Of a stretch of 64,000 nt of DNA, positions 52,561-61,230 are shown in pieces. Numbering within the stretch: the stretch's first letter is position 1; the number at the start of each line of letters is the position of its first letter. The notes under the pieces are model-generated. The model was not told where the DNA came from. It searched no databases and was given only the letters and a program-made list of their open reading frames with translations. The translations under genes and the position numbers were made by a program. Source of the DNA: Nostoc sp. CHAB 5844 (lineage in GTDB: Bacteria > Cyanobacteriota > Cyanobacteriia > Cyanobacteriales > Nostocaceae); contig NZ_JAIVFW010000033.1 of assembly GCF_020829595.1 (NCBI RefSeq), positions 17,725-81,724 of the forward strand, in the 5' to 3' direction.

Positions 52561-53364
52561 TTAGCAAACTCTACCAGGACAAGACCCTGCTGCTCCGCCG
52601 GAACCATTGATAACACTTGGTCTGCCAATGGTGGGAACATTAGCCGATGCCGGTTTTTCTTTTGGTTGAGAAATTGGTATTGATAATTTTAAAGTATTGA
52701 CAGATTTGGAATTGATAAAGATTTTGATCGGAATGCCTAAATTAAAACCAACTTTTTCACCCCCGACAGTATCTCTAGCACCTTGTCCGTGAATGCCAAT
52801 TAAACGTCCGTTATCATCCAACACAGGGCCGCCACTCATGCCGCGATAAGTAGTGTTGTTATATATCAAGGCATAACCATTCCTGGGTTGAGCATTTGTC
52901 CCAACAATTTGCCCCATAGGTACTAATACAGTACGGTTTTCAATGCCATTCAATGGTTCTGGTGCGCCGGATACGTAGACAGTTGTCCCTTCGGTTGCAA
53001 TATCAGAATTGCCAACAATAGCAACATTGTGGGTTTTATCGCTGTTAAACTGTAAGATTGCTAAATCTGCCTCTGGTACACGGGTGATTGATGTTGGTTG
53101 CACTTGATATTGCGTCTGATCCCGCATTTGGATGGTGTAAGTTCCTGGTTCATCAACCACGTGCCAATTGGTGAGAACGCTGTAAGTTTTGCCTTTGCGG
53201 TAAATGATGACTCCAGAACCAAGTTTGGGGCCACTAATAAGTACAGTAATATCTTTAGCAAGATTAGTGACATCCTGAGCGGTTAAGGATTGAGCAATTT
53301 CTGGTTGCGTAAAGGCGATCGCTACCCCGATAATTGCTGTTGCTAATCCACGATCAACTCTCAT
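52561..53364 (-). CDS. secreted trypsin-like serine protease (second of two)
   Basis: 267 residues from the ATG at 53364; a GTG at 53421 would add 19 residues before the signal peptide (GLATAIIGVAIAFTQPEIAQ). The catalytic triad is visible: His in VLTNWHVVD, Asp in EADLAILQF and Ser in YRGMSGGPVLDD. The substrate-pocket and strand motifs of S1-type (trypsin_2) proteases follow, with no PDZ domain. The C-terminus is Ser/Gly-rich. It is 48 bp from the first protease gene and clearly its paralogue, so the pair arose by duplication. Confidence 0.85.
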   Translation of the reverse strand: MRVDRGLATAIIGVAIAFTQPEIAQSLTAQDVTNLAKDITVLISGPKLGSGVIIYRKGKTYSVLTNWHVVDEPGTYTIQMRDQTQYQVQPTSITRVPEADLAILQFNSDKTHNVAIVGNSDIATEGTTVYVSGAPEPLNGIENRTVLVPMGQIVGTNAQPRNGYALIYNNTTYRGMSGGPVLDDNGRLIGIHGQGARDTVGGEKVGFNLGIPIKIFINSKSVNTLKLSIPISQPKEKPASANVPTIGRPSVINGSGGAAGSCPGRVC

Positions 53365-53469
53365 AATCAGATACCAACTTAAAAAATGATTGCGCCGGAT
53401 GGATTGACAGAACTTAGACACAAACAGTAATTTCCAATTAAAAATCTAAAATCTAAAATTGTATGACCT

Positions 53470-54258
53470 CTAATCAGCCTGATTGAATACAGTAGTAACC
53501 GTAGTTTTTCCGGCTTTTGGCATCATCTGTATTACCTTTGTTATCGGTACAGCCCAACTCAAGCGAATAATCCTTTGATGTAATTTGGCATCGACTCTAG
53601 AACCATCAGCAAATACCGAAGGTTGATCCCACAGAGGATAAGCTTGCATCCCATTGATTCCCACCACCTGACCTCGACGATTTAATAGGGGGCCGCCACT
53701 CATGCCGTTTTTAATATTGTTGGTGTAGCCTAGCTGATAACCCCCTTCTAAAGGTTTGGCTAACACTAACCCCACCTTACCTGTAGTAAATGCAAAACTT
53801 TGTTTTTTACCTCTATCTTCCACAGCTGGATAACCCGCTGCAAATACCGCATCTCCTTGGGTTGGAGATGCACCAACAGATGCTACTGCATAAATACTGC
53901 CTGCACTTTTGAATTGCAACACAGCCAAATCGTTTTTCCCGAAGTTTAAGCGTTGAGATAAATTAGCTGTATAAATCCTACCATCCGGAGTTTGCACACG
54001 ATAGGGGGGGTCACCAGCTTGTATTACATGAGCATTGGTCAGCACTGTGTATGTCTGGCCGTTCCGCCGCAGCAGAATACCTGAACCCAAAAAATCTTGG
54101 GATATGACTTTGACAGTAATAGACCGAGCCTGTTGCGAAAGAGGGACTGACCGAGCAATAGAATCTGGTGCAGGAATACTGACAACTGGTGCTGATGCCG
54201 ATACGGTCAGGGAGATACTGGCAATACAGACCACCAGTGTCAACTGAGAACAATTCAT
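53470..54258 (-). CDS. secreted trypsin-like serine protease (first of two)
   Basis: 262 residues. The signal peptide (NCSQLTLVVCIASISLTVSA) ends near residue 22. Catalytic His lies in VLTNAHVIQ, Asp in KNDLAVLQF and Ser in KNGMSGGPLLNR, all in the right order for a trypsin_2 protease without PDZ domain. It lacks the GDP-type Deg oligomer features, so it is not DegP. It is 37 bp after the COP23-domain gene. Substrate unknown; a processing role for the COP23 or last-gene product is possible. Confidence 0.85.
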   Translation of the reverse strand: MNCSQLTLVVCIASISLTVSASAPVVSIPAPDSIARSVPLSQQARSITVKVISQDFLGSGILLRRNGQTYTVLTNAHVIQAGDPPYRVQTPDGRIYTANLSQRLNFGKNDLAVLQFKSAGSIYAVASVGASPTQGDAVFAAGYPAVEDRGKKQSFAFTTGKVGLVLAKPLEGGYQLGYTNNIKNGMSGGPLLNRRGQVVGINGMQAYPLWDQPSVFADGSRVDAKLHQRIIRLSWAVPITKVIQMMPKAGKTTVTTVFNQAD

Positions 54259-54295
54259 CTACGTTTACAAGTGATATGAAATAGCGATCGCATCT

Positions 54296-54859
54296 TTATT
54301 CATTAATATCGTGATTAGGATCGCTATTTTGCTCATTTGTAGCATGATTCAGGTACGTATCAAAATCAATATTCAACGAGTCTCCGCCACTTTCATTGAG
54401 TACATTCCCAGCCACTAATCCCCGACGATTCATCAGTCTTCTCAACGTCGCTTTCGCATTACTACCACGTTTTAGAGTAAATAACAAAGAGCTATCTGTG
54501 CAAGGCGCATTCTGATTCACCGCCGCACAGACTACAGGTTCGCCTCTCAGGATGCCAGTTTTGATGTACTTCAGTTTGCCATTGTCATAGCTTCTTTGAA
54601 ATCTCCGAGATACTTCATAACAACGGCGTTCCGAGTTCCACTCCTTAGTAAAGTAATCTTGGGATGACCATTGAATCATTGGCACTTTCCTGCCGTCCTG
54701 AGTCTGAGCAATTGTTACAGGTACACCCTGACGCTTTTCACATTTAAAGATAGTACCGCCCGCGTAACTGGGCTGATCGATAGTTGCAATCATACTCAAC
54801 GCAGCCGCAGAAGTTAACCCAATCCCCATCAACCCTTGGCCCAATAACCTTAATTTCAT
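54296..54859 (-). CDS. COP23-domain exported protein
   Basis: 187 residues from the ATG at 54859 (a GTG at 54868 is also possible). A signal peptide (LMGIGLTSAAALSMIATIDQ) is followed by the COP23 domain: GGTIFKCEKRQGVPVTIAQ, VPMIQWSSQDYFTKEW, RRCYEVSRRFQRSYDNGKL, GEPVVCAAVNQNAPC and DSSLLFTLKRGSNAKATLRR. Four cysteines in these blocks could form disulfides. COP23 was found as a protein whose abundance oscillates with circadian rhythm in a unicellular cyanobacterium and which is peripheral to membranes; function unknown. It is the first gene of the protease operon. Confidence 0.88.
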   Translation of the reverse strand: MKLRLLGQGLMGIGLTSAAALSMIATIDQPSYAGGTIFKCEKRQGVPVTIAQTQDGRKVPMIQWSSQDYFTKEWNSERRCYEVSRRFQRSYDNGKLKYIKTGILRGEPVVCAAVNQNAPCTDSSLLFTLKRGSNAKATLRRLMNRRGLVAGNVLNESGGDSLNIDFDTYLNHATNEQNSDPNHDINE

Positions 54860-55114
54860 GGTTAACACCTAACTTCCTCAAAAATATCAGGTATTTTACT
54901 GAAAGCTTAAAACATAATTGACCGTAAATTCACGGTAAGGGTTCCAGAAAAAAGTTAATTTGCTTTAAATGCAGTTGCACAGTGCGATCGTCAAACTATT
55001 TTTATGACTAGCACAGCTTGGCGGAAATAAGTAGACTATCGAAAATAGGTAAAAAGACTGCGGCATAAGTATTATTTCTTTTCACTTTTACTTTTTACTT
55101 TTGCCTTTACTAGC

Positions 55115-55362
55115 ATGGCATTAGCCTTGACTTTCCCTTTCAATCTTATATTATTATTGGCATTCCTTTGTATTTCAACATTATTAAAGCGATTGGAGTT
55201 TCATAGAGTGAAAACCATCAAGAATATAGAGATAGTTACGAACTCTTTAAAACTACCAAAGGTTTTAAACATTTTAGAAAAAATAGGATCTGGCTACACA
55301 GTAATTGAAAAAAAATTGGCGGTGTGTGTATTGTCTCTGATGCCAAGTGGATTGCACATTAG
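55115..55362 (+). pseudogene. remnant of sbtA 3' end and internally deleted sbtB
   Basis: Two decayed genes are joined. First, residues ALALTFPFNL and, after a one-base frame change, IGIPLYFNIIKAIGVS with a TAG at 55204 match the end of the sodium-bicarbonate symporter SbtA. Second, a GTG at 55208 starts KTIKNIEIVTNSLKLPKVLN, LEKIGSGYTVIE, the N-terminus of the PII-like regulator SbtB. After a jump and frame change, IGGVCIVSDAKWIAH ends at a TAG at 55360, the SbtB C-terminus. About 50-55 central codons are missing. The upstream end is cut by TTTTTACTTTTG heptamers. A beta-carbonic anhydrase gene follows after 78 bp. Confidence 0.75.
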
Positions 55363-55440
55363 ATAAGCTCTGAGAGACGTATTGATAGTATCAACGTCTC
55401 TAAAAATCACATTTAGCATATTATTAAGGAGTATTTAACC

Positions 55441-56115
55441 GTGCCAATCAAACGCATAATTGAGGGACTAAATGAATTTCACGACAATTATTTTATTACA
55501 CACCGCGAATTATTTGAAAATTTATCACAAGGTCAAAATCCAGAAGTATTATTTATTACTTGTTCAGACTCACGCATTGATCCTTGTTTAATTACTCAAA
55601 GCCAGCCTGGGGAATTATTTGTTATGCGTAATGTTGGTAATATTATTCCTCCCTATGGCTCACCGCATAATGCTGAAGGTGCGGGTATAGAATATGCTAT
55701 TCAAGCTTTAAATATTAAAGATATCGTGATCTGTGGTCATTCTCATTGCGGCGCGATGAGAGGATTATTACAGATAGGTAGTCTGGCGCAGCAAATGCCT
55801 TTAGTTTACGACTGGTTACGGAATTATGCTGAACCTACTCGTCGCCTTGTTTTAGATAACTATCAAGATTACCCAAGTGACAAGCTCTTAAAAATTGCAA
55901 TTGAACAGAATGTGCTGACGCAGATAGAAAATCTGGAAACGCATCCGATTATTCGTTCTCGACTCCACAGTGGGCAACTCACTCTGCATGCTTGGATTTA
56001 TGAAATTGAGAGTGGGGAAGTTTTTGCTTATGATGCTGATACTAGCCAATTTAAGATTCTTGAAAATCGACCATTCCCTGTACCTAATCCGTTGATTGGT
56101 GTATATTCAGAGTAA
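55441..56115 (+). CDS. beta-carbonic anhydrase
   Basis: 224 residues with a GTG start and a nearby AAGGAG ribosome site. Zinc ligands are Cys41, His100 and Cys103 (FITCSDSRID and ICGHSHCGAM), and the catalytic Asp43-Arg45 dyad is intact. Further family motifs are GELFVMRNVGNIIPPYG and AEGAGIEYAIQAL. The enzyme interconverts CO2 and bicarbonate. It lacks the C-terminal extension of carboxysomal CcaA, so it is more likely cytosolic or membrane-associated than a shell enzyme. Its position after sbtAB remnants and before pxcA suggests an inorganic-carbon gene cluster. Confidence 0.95.
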   Translation: MPIKRIIEGLNEFHDNYFITHRELFENLSQGQNPEVLFITCSDSRIDPCLITQSQPGELFVMRNVGNIIPPYGSPHNAEGAGIEYAIQALNIKDIVICGHSHCGAMRGLLQIGSLAQQMPLVYDWLRNYAEPTRRLVLDNYQDYPSDKLLKIAIEQNVLTQIENLETHPIIRSRLHSGQLTLHAWIYEIESGEVFAYDADTSQFKILENRPFPVPNPLIGVYSE

Positions 56116-56202
56116 TTAATTGTTTATGTTTGATAGGGGTAATAATGAGAATTTAATCTATTTATTACCCTGTCTTAATTCAAGATTACACTGAATACAA
56201 CA

Positions 56203-57471
56203 ATGAAGAATTTTCTGTTTACAAAGAATAGAGATTTGCTTCGTCAAAAAGTATATGAATATTGGGAAGTGATGAAGCAATGGTTTATTAATACACCAGA
56301 GCGATCGCTTACACAAGCCTATGAAGCTGCACAGAAAATTAGAAATATTGAAATAGAGCATTTTAACAATCAAATAATTTCTGCAGCATCCGTAAGTGAG
56401 ACACCAAATGTAATGTCTTATTGGCAGAGTATACTTAGACAAAATTTAACTATTATTAAACTGAGACTAGCAGAATTTCAGACAAGTCGTTCACTGTTGG
56501 AAATTTCTCATCCAGTTTTATTAAATAAACTCCAGTTTATTGATGAAGTTATTGCTAAATATCAGCAACAAACAGTAATACTTAGCAATATAAATCAACA
56601 ATCAACATCTAAATCTATAAAAATTGATAGTGAAATTTATCAAAATACATCTAATTTAATCAACTCACCCAACAATCAAAGCGTAGGATTTCTACCTAGT
56701 TCTATCGGCAGAACAATTAATAGAATTACCACTGACTTTTCTCCTCAAGCTGAAGCAGATTTTATTCGTAATTACCATATTTCTCAAAATCGCACTAGAA
56801 CTTCTATAAGATTCTTAATACTTTTAATTGTTATTCCTTTATTAACGCAGAAGATATCGAAAGAATTTTTCGTTAGCCCGATAGTACAGCGTGTTAGAAG
56901 TGAACAAGTCACTCCAGTTTTTCTCAATTCCGAAATGGAAGAAGAAGCGTTCAAGGAGTTAAAAACTTTTGAAGAACAATTAAAATTTCAAACATTACTC
57001 AAGAAAGCTCCAACTTTATCTCCAGAAGAAATAGAAGCAAATATCAAAGAGAAAGCTCTTGAAATAGCTAAAGAATTTCGCTGGAAAAGTAAAGAAGCTA
57101 TCAGTAATGTTTTCGCCGATTTAATTTCATTAGTAGCATTTGCGTTAGTAATAGCTAATAGTAAAAGAGAAATTGTTGCTATTAAGTCTTTTATAGATGA
57201 ACTTATCTTTGGCTTGAGTGATAGTGCCAAAGCCTTTCTAATTATTTTATTTACCGATATATTTGTCGGTTTCCACTCACCACATGGCTGGGAAGTTATT
57301 CTCGAAGGGATAGCAGAGCATCTTGGAGTAGCAGCTAATGAAAGTTTGATATTTCTATTTATTGCCACATTTCCTGTAATTTTAGATACGGTTGTTAAAT
57401 ACTGGATATTCCGTTACCTTAGCCGCTTGTCACCTTCGGCACTAGCTACATACAAAGAAATGAACGAATAG
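56203..57471 (+). CDS. pxcA: proton extrusion protein PxcA (CotA/CemA family)
   Basis: 422 residues. A long hydrophilic N-terminal half is followed by four membrane segments in the C-terminal half (about 202-220, 302-320, 340-358, 385-408). Diagnostic sequences are NRTRTSIRFLILLIVIPLLT, ISKEFFVSPIVQRVR, DIFVGFHSPHGWEVILEGIA and FPVILDTVVKYWIFRYLSRL. PxcA is needed for light-dependent Na+-coupled proton extrusion and, through this, for carbon uptake; CemA is its plastid homologue. It lies 87 bp downstream of the carbonic anhydrase on the same strand. Confidence 0.95.
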   Translation: MKNFLFTKNRDLLRQKVYEYWEVMKQWFINTPERSLTQAYEAAQKIRNIEIEHFNNQIISAASVSETPNVMSYWQSILRQNLTIIKLRLAEFQTSRSLLEISHPVLLNKLQFIDEVIAKYQQQTVILSNINQQSTSKSIKIDSEIYQNTSNLINSPNNQSVGFLPSSIGRTINRITTDFSPQAEADFIRNYHISQNRTRTSIRFLILLIVIPLLTQKISKEFFVSPIVQRVRSEQVTPVFLNSEMEEEAFKELKTFEEQLKFQTLLKKAPTLSPEEIEANIKEKALEIAKEFRWKSKEAISNVFADLISLVAFALVIANSKREIVAIKSFIDELIFGLSDSAKAFLIILFTDIFVGFHSPHGWEVILEGIAEHLGVAANESLIFLFIATFPVILDTVVKYWIFRYLSRLSPSALATYKEMNE

Positions 57472-57522
57472 CATTACCCATTGCCTCGCTAAAATTTGTG
57501 CTATGGATAATCTTGGTAAAAA

Positions 57523-57705
57523 TTAATCTCCTTCTTCTCTCGAATTAACATTGCCGCTAATAATTACCTGTAAAAGGTTTTTGATAAACCAGAAAGTTGC
57601 TGCAACTAACAAAACAATCATTAAACTAGCAAGGGCAGCAAAAGGAGAAAAAATCAACAAGATTAACATAGCAAAAATCACAGTAGTGATTAAGGTCTTA
57701 TTCAT
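57523..57705 (-). CDS. small conserved-looking membrane protein
   Basis: 60 residues: a two-helix hydrophobic protein (TTVIFAMLILLIFSPFAALA and LMIVLLVAATFWFIKNLLQV) with a short acidic tail (NSREEGD). It looks like a small cyanobacterial inner-membrane or thylakoid protein, with no named family that I can recall. The ATG is preceded by AAAAAG, a weak ribosome site. It faces pxcA tail to tail, 51 bp away. Confidence 0.55.
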   Translation of the reverse strand: MNKTLITTVIFAMLILLIFSPFAALASLMIVLLVAATFWFIKNLLQVIISGNVNSREEGD

Positions 57706-58031
57706 ATCTTTTTATCTGTCATTGTTTCTGATTTTAGATTAACCAGTCAGAAGGCTAATAGTCATATATCTAAAAGTAGGCATTTGTCTTAAGGTACAGA
57801 AATACCCCACCCGCCTTACGGCACCCTCCCCTTACCAAGGGGAGCCACTGCGTTGGGCGGCTTTGCCGACTTGAAGCAAGTGGCGTGAGGGTTGGGGAGG
57901 GGTGTACCTCATGTACTTGCAAAACGCTGTAAGTACCTAAAATTTAATCTTAAAAAAATAATCGGTGCAGGTTTCTACACCGATCACATTACTTGTGCAT
58001 GATTTAATTGTGATTGAACGTAGCATTTCCC
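57706..58031. repeat. gap with composite repeat
   Basis: 326 bp. From about 57805 to 57905 lies a nested element: outer TACCCCACCC/GGGAGGGGT-like arms enclose a GGAGCCACTGCGTTGGGCGG ... AAGCAAGTGGCG repeat (57839-57892). Downstream, GGTGCAGGTTTCTACACC near 57963 makes a hairpin that may terminate the PIN/TRAM gene. No gene seen. Confidence 0.6.
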
Positions 58032-59129
58032 TTACGCCAATGCTGATGCTTGGGGTTTGGCAAAAATCATGCGTCCGGCTGAGGTTTGTAAGGCACTAGT
58101 GACTACTACTCGCAATTCACCGCCTACATAACTGCTACCTTCTTCAACGACAACCATTGTGCCGTCATCGAGGTAGCCAATACCTTGACTGGGTTCTTTC
58201 CCTTCTTTGAGAATTTTGAGGTCGAGGTTGTCGCCTGGTAAATAGGTGGGACGGACGGCGTTAACTAAATCGTTGACGTTCAACACAGGTACTTTCTGCA
58301 CACTGGCTACTTTCGACAAGTTGTAGTCGTTGGTTAGCAATGTTGCGTTGATTTCTTGAGCAAAGCGGACTAATTTCGCATCGACTGTAGAAATATCTTC
58401 GTAGTCAATGGGGTTAATTAAGATGCGATCTGGATAAGCTTCTTTAATCCGGTTGAGAATCTCTAAACCGCGTCTTCCCCGCACTCGCTTTTGGTCTTTA
58501 CTGGCATCAGCCACTTGCTGCAATTCTTGTAAAACAAATTGTGGCACAATAATTTGTCCTTCTAAAAACCCGGTTTCTAGCAGTGCTTCAATCCGACCAT
58601 CAATAATGCAGCTAGTATCTAAAACTTTGGTATTAGCAGGCTTTAATGTACCTTCTACTACCATTGTCTCCACAGTATTGGGATTAATTAATCGCAGTAA
58701 TCCTCGCCCGTGGGTGTCTGCCAAATTCATGCCTGTAACAGCTAAAATAATACTACCAACAACTGCCACCAAGGGTTTAATAAAACTAAAATCGGGCGGT
58801 ATAGGTAGCAAAAATAGCGGAGCCAGCATTAAGTTTGCCAGTAGCAATCCAATGACTAATCCAATGGCACGAGTTAAGATAACTTCCAGTGGCATTTCGC
58901 GGACTTGTGCCTCTAGGCGGCGGTAGGTCGTCTGGAAACTGAGTCCAACTGCACCGCCAATAATGGCGGCAAAGACGGCAACTGTAAGGCGTAAAGCTTC
59001 TAGGTTGGTCACTCGATCTAGCGTGCCATTCGGTAGCAGATCGGTACTATAGAAACCTATGCCTGCTGCTGCCAGAATGAATGAGAGAATAATAATGGCA
59101 TCAAGCATGGTTGTGTTGTTTTCCTGCAA
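58032..59129 (-). CDS. membrane PIN-TRAM domain protein (YacL-like)
   Basis: 365 residues. Four N-terminal membrane segments (AIIILSFILAAAGIGFYS, ALRLTVAVFAAIIGGAVGLS, AIGLVIGLLLANLMLAPLFL, LVAVVGSIILAVTGMNLAD) are followed by a PIN domain (about 165-290) with VLDTSCIIDGRI, STVDAKLVRFA and ATLLTNDYNL, which give the acidic residues of a PIN nuclease. A TRAM domain (about 300-358: GIGYLDDGTMVVVEEGSSYV, SAGRMIFAKP) binds RNA. Homologues are widespread in cyanobacteria and Firmicutes (YacL); the RNA target is not established. Divergent from hemW. Confidence 0.92.
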   Translation of the reverse strand: MQENNTTMLDAIIILSFILAAAGIGFYSTDLLPNGTLDRVTNLEALRLTVAVFAAIIGGAVGLSFQTTYRRLEAQVREMPLEVILTRAIGLVIGLLLANLMLAPLFLLPIPPDFSFIKPLVAVVGSIILAVTGMNLADTHGRGLLRLINPNTVETMVVEGTLKPANTKVLDTSCIIDGRIEALLETGFLEGQIIVPQFVLQELQQVADASKDQKRVRGRRGLEILNRIKEAYPDRILINPIDYEDISTVDAKLVRFAQEINATLLTNDYNLSKVASVQKVPVLNVNDLVNAVRPTYLPGDNLDLKILKEGKEPSQGIGYLDDGTMVVVEEGSSYVGGELRVVVTSALQTSAGRMIFAKPQASALA

Positions 59130-59357
59130 TTGTTTTACCCGATAAAGTCAAATGTTTTTGATTTCATCGCTAAGAGACAATAATGAATATTGACTTAGAC
59201 TAGGGTTTGAAGCAGGGAATATCTGCAAATATTATAACTAAAGAGCTTTATTTTAATATTTTTCATGGTTTTGTTGTAAAACGATAAGAAACCATAAACA
59301 AACTTCTTATTTTGGCAATTTGTAATTCTTTGTTAAGTTAAGTAATTATTGCTCAAA

Positions 59358-60539
59358 ATGAATTCAAAATTAGATACTTCTGGCACTGTAAGTTCTGCTT
59401 ATGTACATATTCCTTTTTGTAGACGGCGGTGCTTTTATTGTGATTTCCCTGTGTCTGTTGTGGGCGATCGCTTGCGGGGTGAAACATCTGGTACAATCTC
59501 CCAATATGTAGACGTGTTATGTCAAGAAATAGCCATTACACCCTCTTTTGGTCAATCTCTGAAGACAGTTTTTTTTGGCGGTGGGACTCCTTCGCTGCTT
59601 TCTGTTGAGCAGTTAGCACGAATATTAAAATCTTTAGAGTCACGTTTTGGAATTGCGCCAGAAGTAGAAATTTCGATGGAAGTAGATCCAGGGACATTCG
59701 ATTTGGCGCAGATCACAGGCTATCGTAGCTTGGGTGTGAATCGTGTGAGTTTGGGTATACAAGCCTTTCAGGAAGAATTGTTAAAAGTAGCTGGGCGATC
59801 GCACTCGGTTACAGATATCTTGGCAGCTGTCGAATTAATTCACAAAGTCGAGATTCCCGAATTTAGTATAGATTTAATTTCTGGGTTGCCACATCAGTCT
59901 TTAGATCAATGGTCTGATTCTTTAGCAAAAGCAGTGGCTATCACTCCGACGCATATATCTATTTATGATTTGACTATTGAGCCAGGAACGGCTTTTGGTC
60001 GCTATTACAAACCAGGTGATAATCCTCTACCCACAGATGAAACTACAGTCAAAATGTACCAGATGGGGCAGCAAGTATTGACTGGTAGAGGCTATCAGCA
60101 TTATGAAATTTCTAATTATGCGCGGCCTGGGCATCAGTGTCAGCATAATCGAGTTTATTGGGAAAACCGCCCTTATTATGGCTTTGGCATGGGTGCTGCA
60201 AGTTACACAGCAGGAAAGCGCTACACTCGTCCGCGCAAAACTCAGGAATATTATCAATGGGTGCAAGCTGGCTGCATGATTGACTGTGAAGTGACTCCAC
60301 CAACCGAATTGCTGTTAGAAACTTTAATGTTGGGGTTGCGTTTGGCAGAAGGTGTAAGTCTTTCCACGTTAAAAGAAGAGTTTGGGGAAGAAAAAATAGC
60401 AGAAATTGCTCAATGTTTGCAACCATATTTGGAGAAAGGTTGGGTAAAAGTTGAAGAGGGAAGGTTGCAATTAACTGACCCAGAAGGATTTTTATTTTCT
60501 AATGTAGTATTGGCTGATTTATTTAATAAATTGGACTAA
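59358..60539 (+). CDS. hemW: radical SAM heme chaperone HemW
   Basis: 393 residues from the ATG at 59358 (TTG at 59349 in frame). The radical-SAM cluster motif is HIPFCRRRCFYCDFPV (CxxxCxxC). TVFFGGGTPSLLSVEQL, ISMEVDPGTFDL, RVSLGIQAFQEELLKVAGRS and FSIDLISGLPHQSLDQW are standard for the HemN/HemW superfamily. The C-terminal HemW domain has HYEISNYARPGHQCQHNRVYW. HemW lacks the extra Cys of true HemN oxidase and works in haem delivery. Older annotations call it oxygen-independent coproporphyrinogen oxidase. No partner genes adjacent. Confidence 0.92.
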   Translation: MNSKLDTSGTVSSAYVHIPFCRRRCFYCDFPVSVVGDRLRGETSGTISQYVDVLCQEIAITPSFGQSLKTVFFGGGTPSLLSVEQLARILKSLESRFGIAPEVEISMEVDPGTFDLAQITGYRSLGVNRVSLGIQAFQEELLKVAGRSHSVTDILAAVELIHKVEIPEFSIDLISGLPHQSLDQWSDSLAKAVAITPTHISIYDLTIEPGTAFGRYYKPGDNPLPTDETTVKMYQMGQQVLTGRGYQHYEISNYARPGHQCQHNRVYWENRPYYGFGMGAASYTAGKRYTRPRKTQEYYQWVQAGCMIDCEVTPPTELLLETLMLGLRLAEGVSLSTLKEEFGEEKIAEIAQCLQPYLEKGWVKVEEGRLQLTDPEGFLFSNVVLADLFNKLD

Positions 60540-60672
60540 ATTCTCGTTTTATTGAGGTACATTTTGTTGAGGTTAGGGGCTAGAGGCTAGTTAGAGATAT
60601 ATCATGCAATTCCTAAAAAGGTAATAGGTAATAGTAGAGAATAGCAATTTCCTACTCTCTACTTCCCATTCC

Positions 60673-61230
60673 CTAACTTTCCGAGTAAGTGTCTTTATAA
60701 AATTGCAGACGGCCTACACCGAGAAATTGACCAACTGTTTGCTGTCCAGAGGGAAATGCTTTTACGCCAAATAAGTAGACACCATCATTAAAAGGATTAC
60801 GGTAAGTTCGCAAACCAATCGTAACTGTTTGCTCTGGTGGTACAGGATTAGCAAAGGTGACTGTGAAATTTTGCTTGTCATTGCTAACCACAGATTTGAC
60901 TGCTAATTTTTCGCCTCGGCGATCGCGTGTACCGACAAAAGCCAAGGTATTATTTAAGTTAAATTCGATCTCTTCATTACCTAATACTTGGGTAAAAGTC
61001 ACCTGTTGCAGTGATTCCCCAGCGGCTGCTGGTACTTTGAGAGTAAAGTAGTATGTCGTATCAGGCACACTCGTATCATTGTATGGCGTACTGGCACTAA
61101 CTAGACGTGGTGGTTGAGCAAAAGCGATCGCGCCATTACTCAAAGTAACTGCATTTGCTGCCAACTGAGGTAAGGAACAGATGCTTACACCAATGAACAG
61201 CGTGCTTAAAAAGCTGCTGGCGTACTTCAT
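60673..61230 (-). CDS. DUF2808 exported protein
   Basis: 185 residues. A signal peptide (SSFLSTLFIGVSICSLPQLA) ends around residue 26 at ANA. The mature part matches DUF2808: FAQPPRLVSASTPYND, TYYFTLKVPAAAGESLQQVT, FVGTRDRRGEKLAVKSV, TVTFANPVPPEQTVTIGLRT and NPFNDGVYLFGVKAFPSG. The family is a cyanobacterial beta-sandwich of unknown role, found exported or outer-membrane associated. Single gene, convergent with hemW across 133 bp. Confidence 0.92.
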   Translation of the reverse strand: MKYASSFLSTLFIGVSICSLPQLAANAVTLSNGAIAFAQPPRLVSASTPYNDTSVPDTTYYFTLKVPAAAGESLQQVTFTQVLGNEEIEFNLNNTLAFVGTRDRRGEKLAVKSVVSNDKQNFTVTFANPVPPEQTVTIGLRTYRNPFNDGVYLFGVKAFPSGQQTVGQFLGVGRLQFYKDTYSES

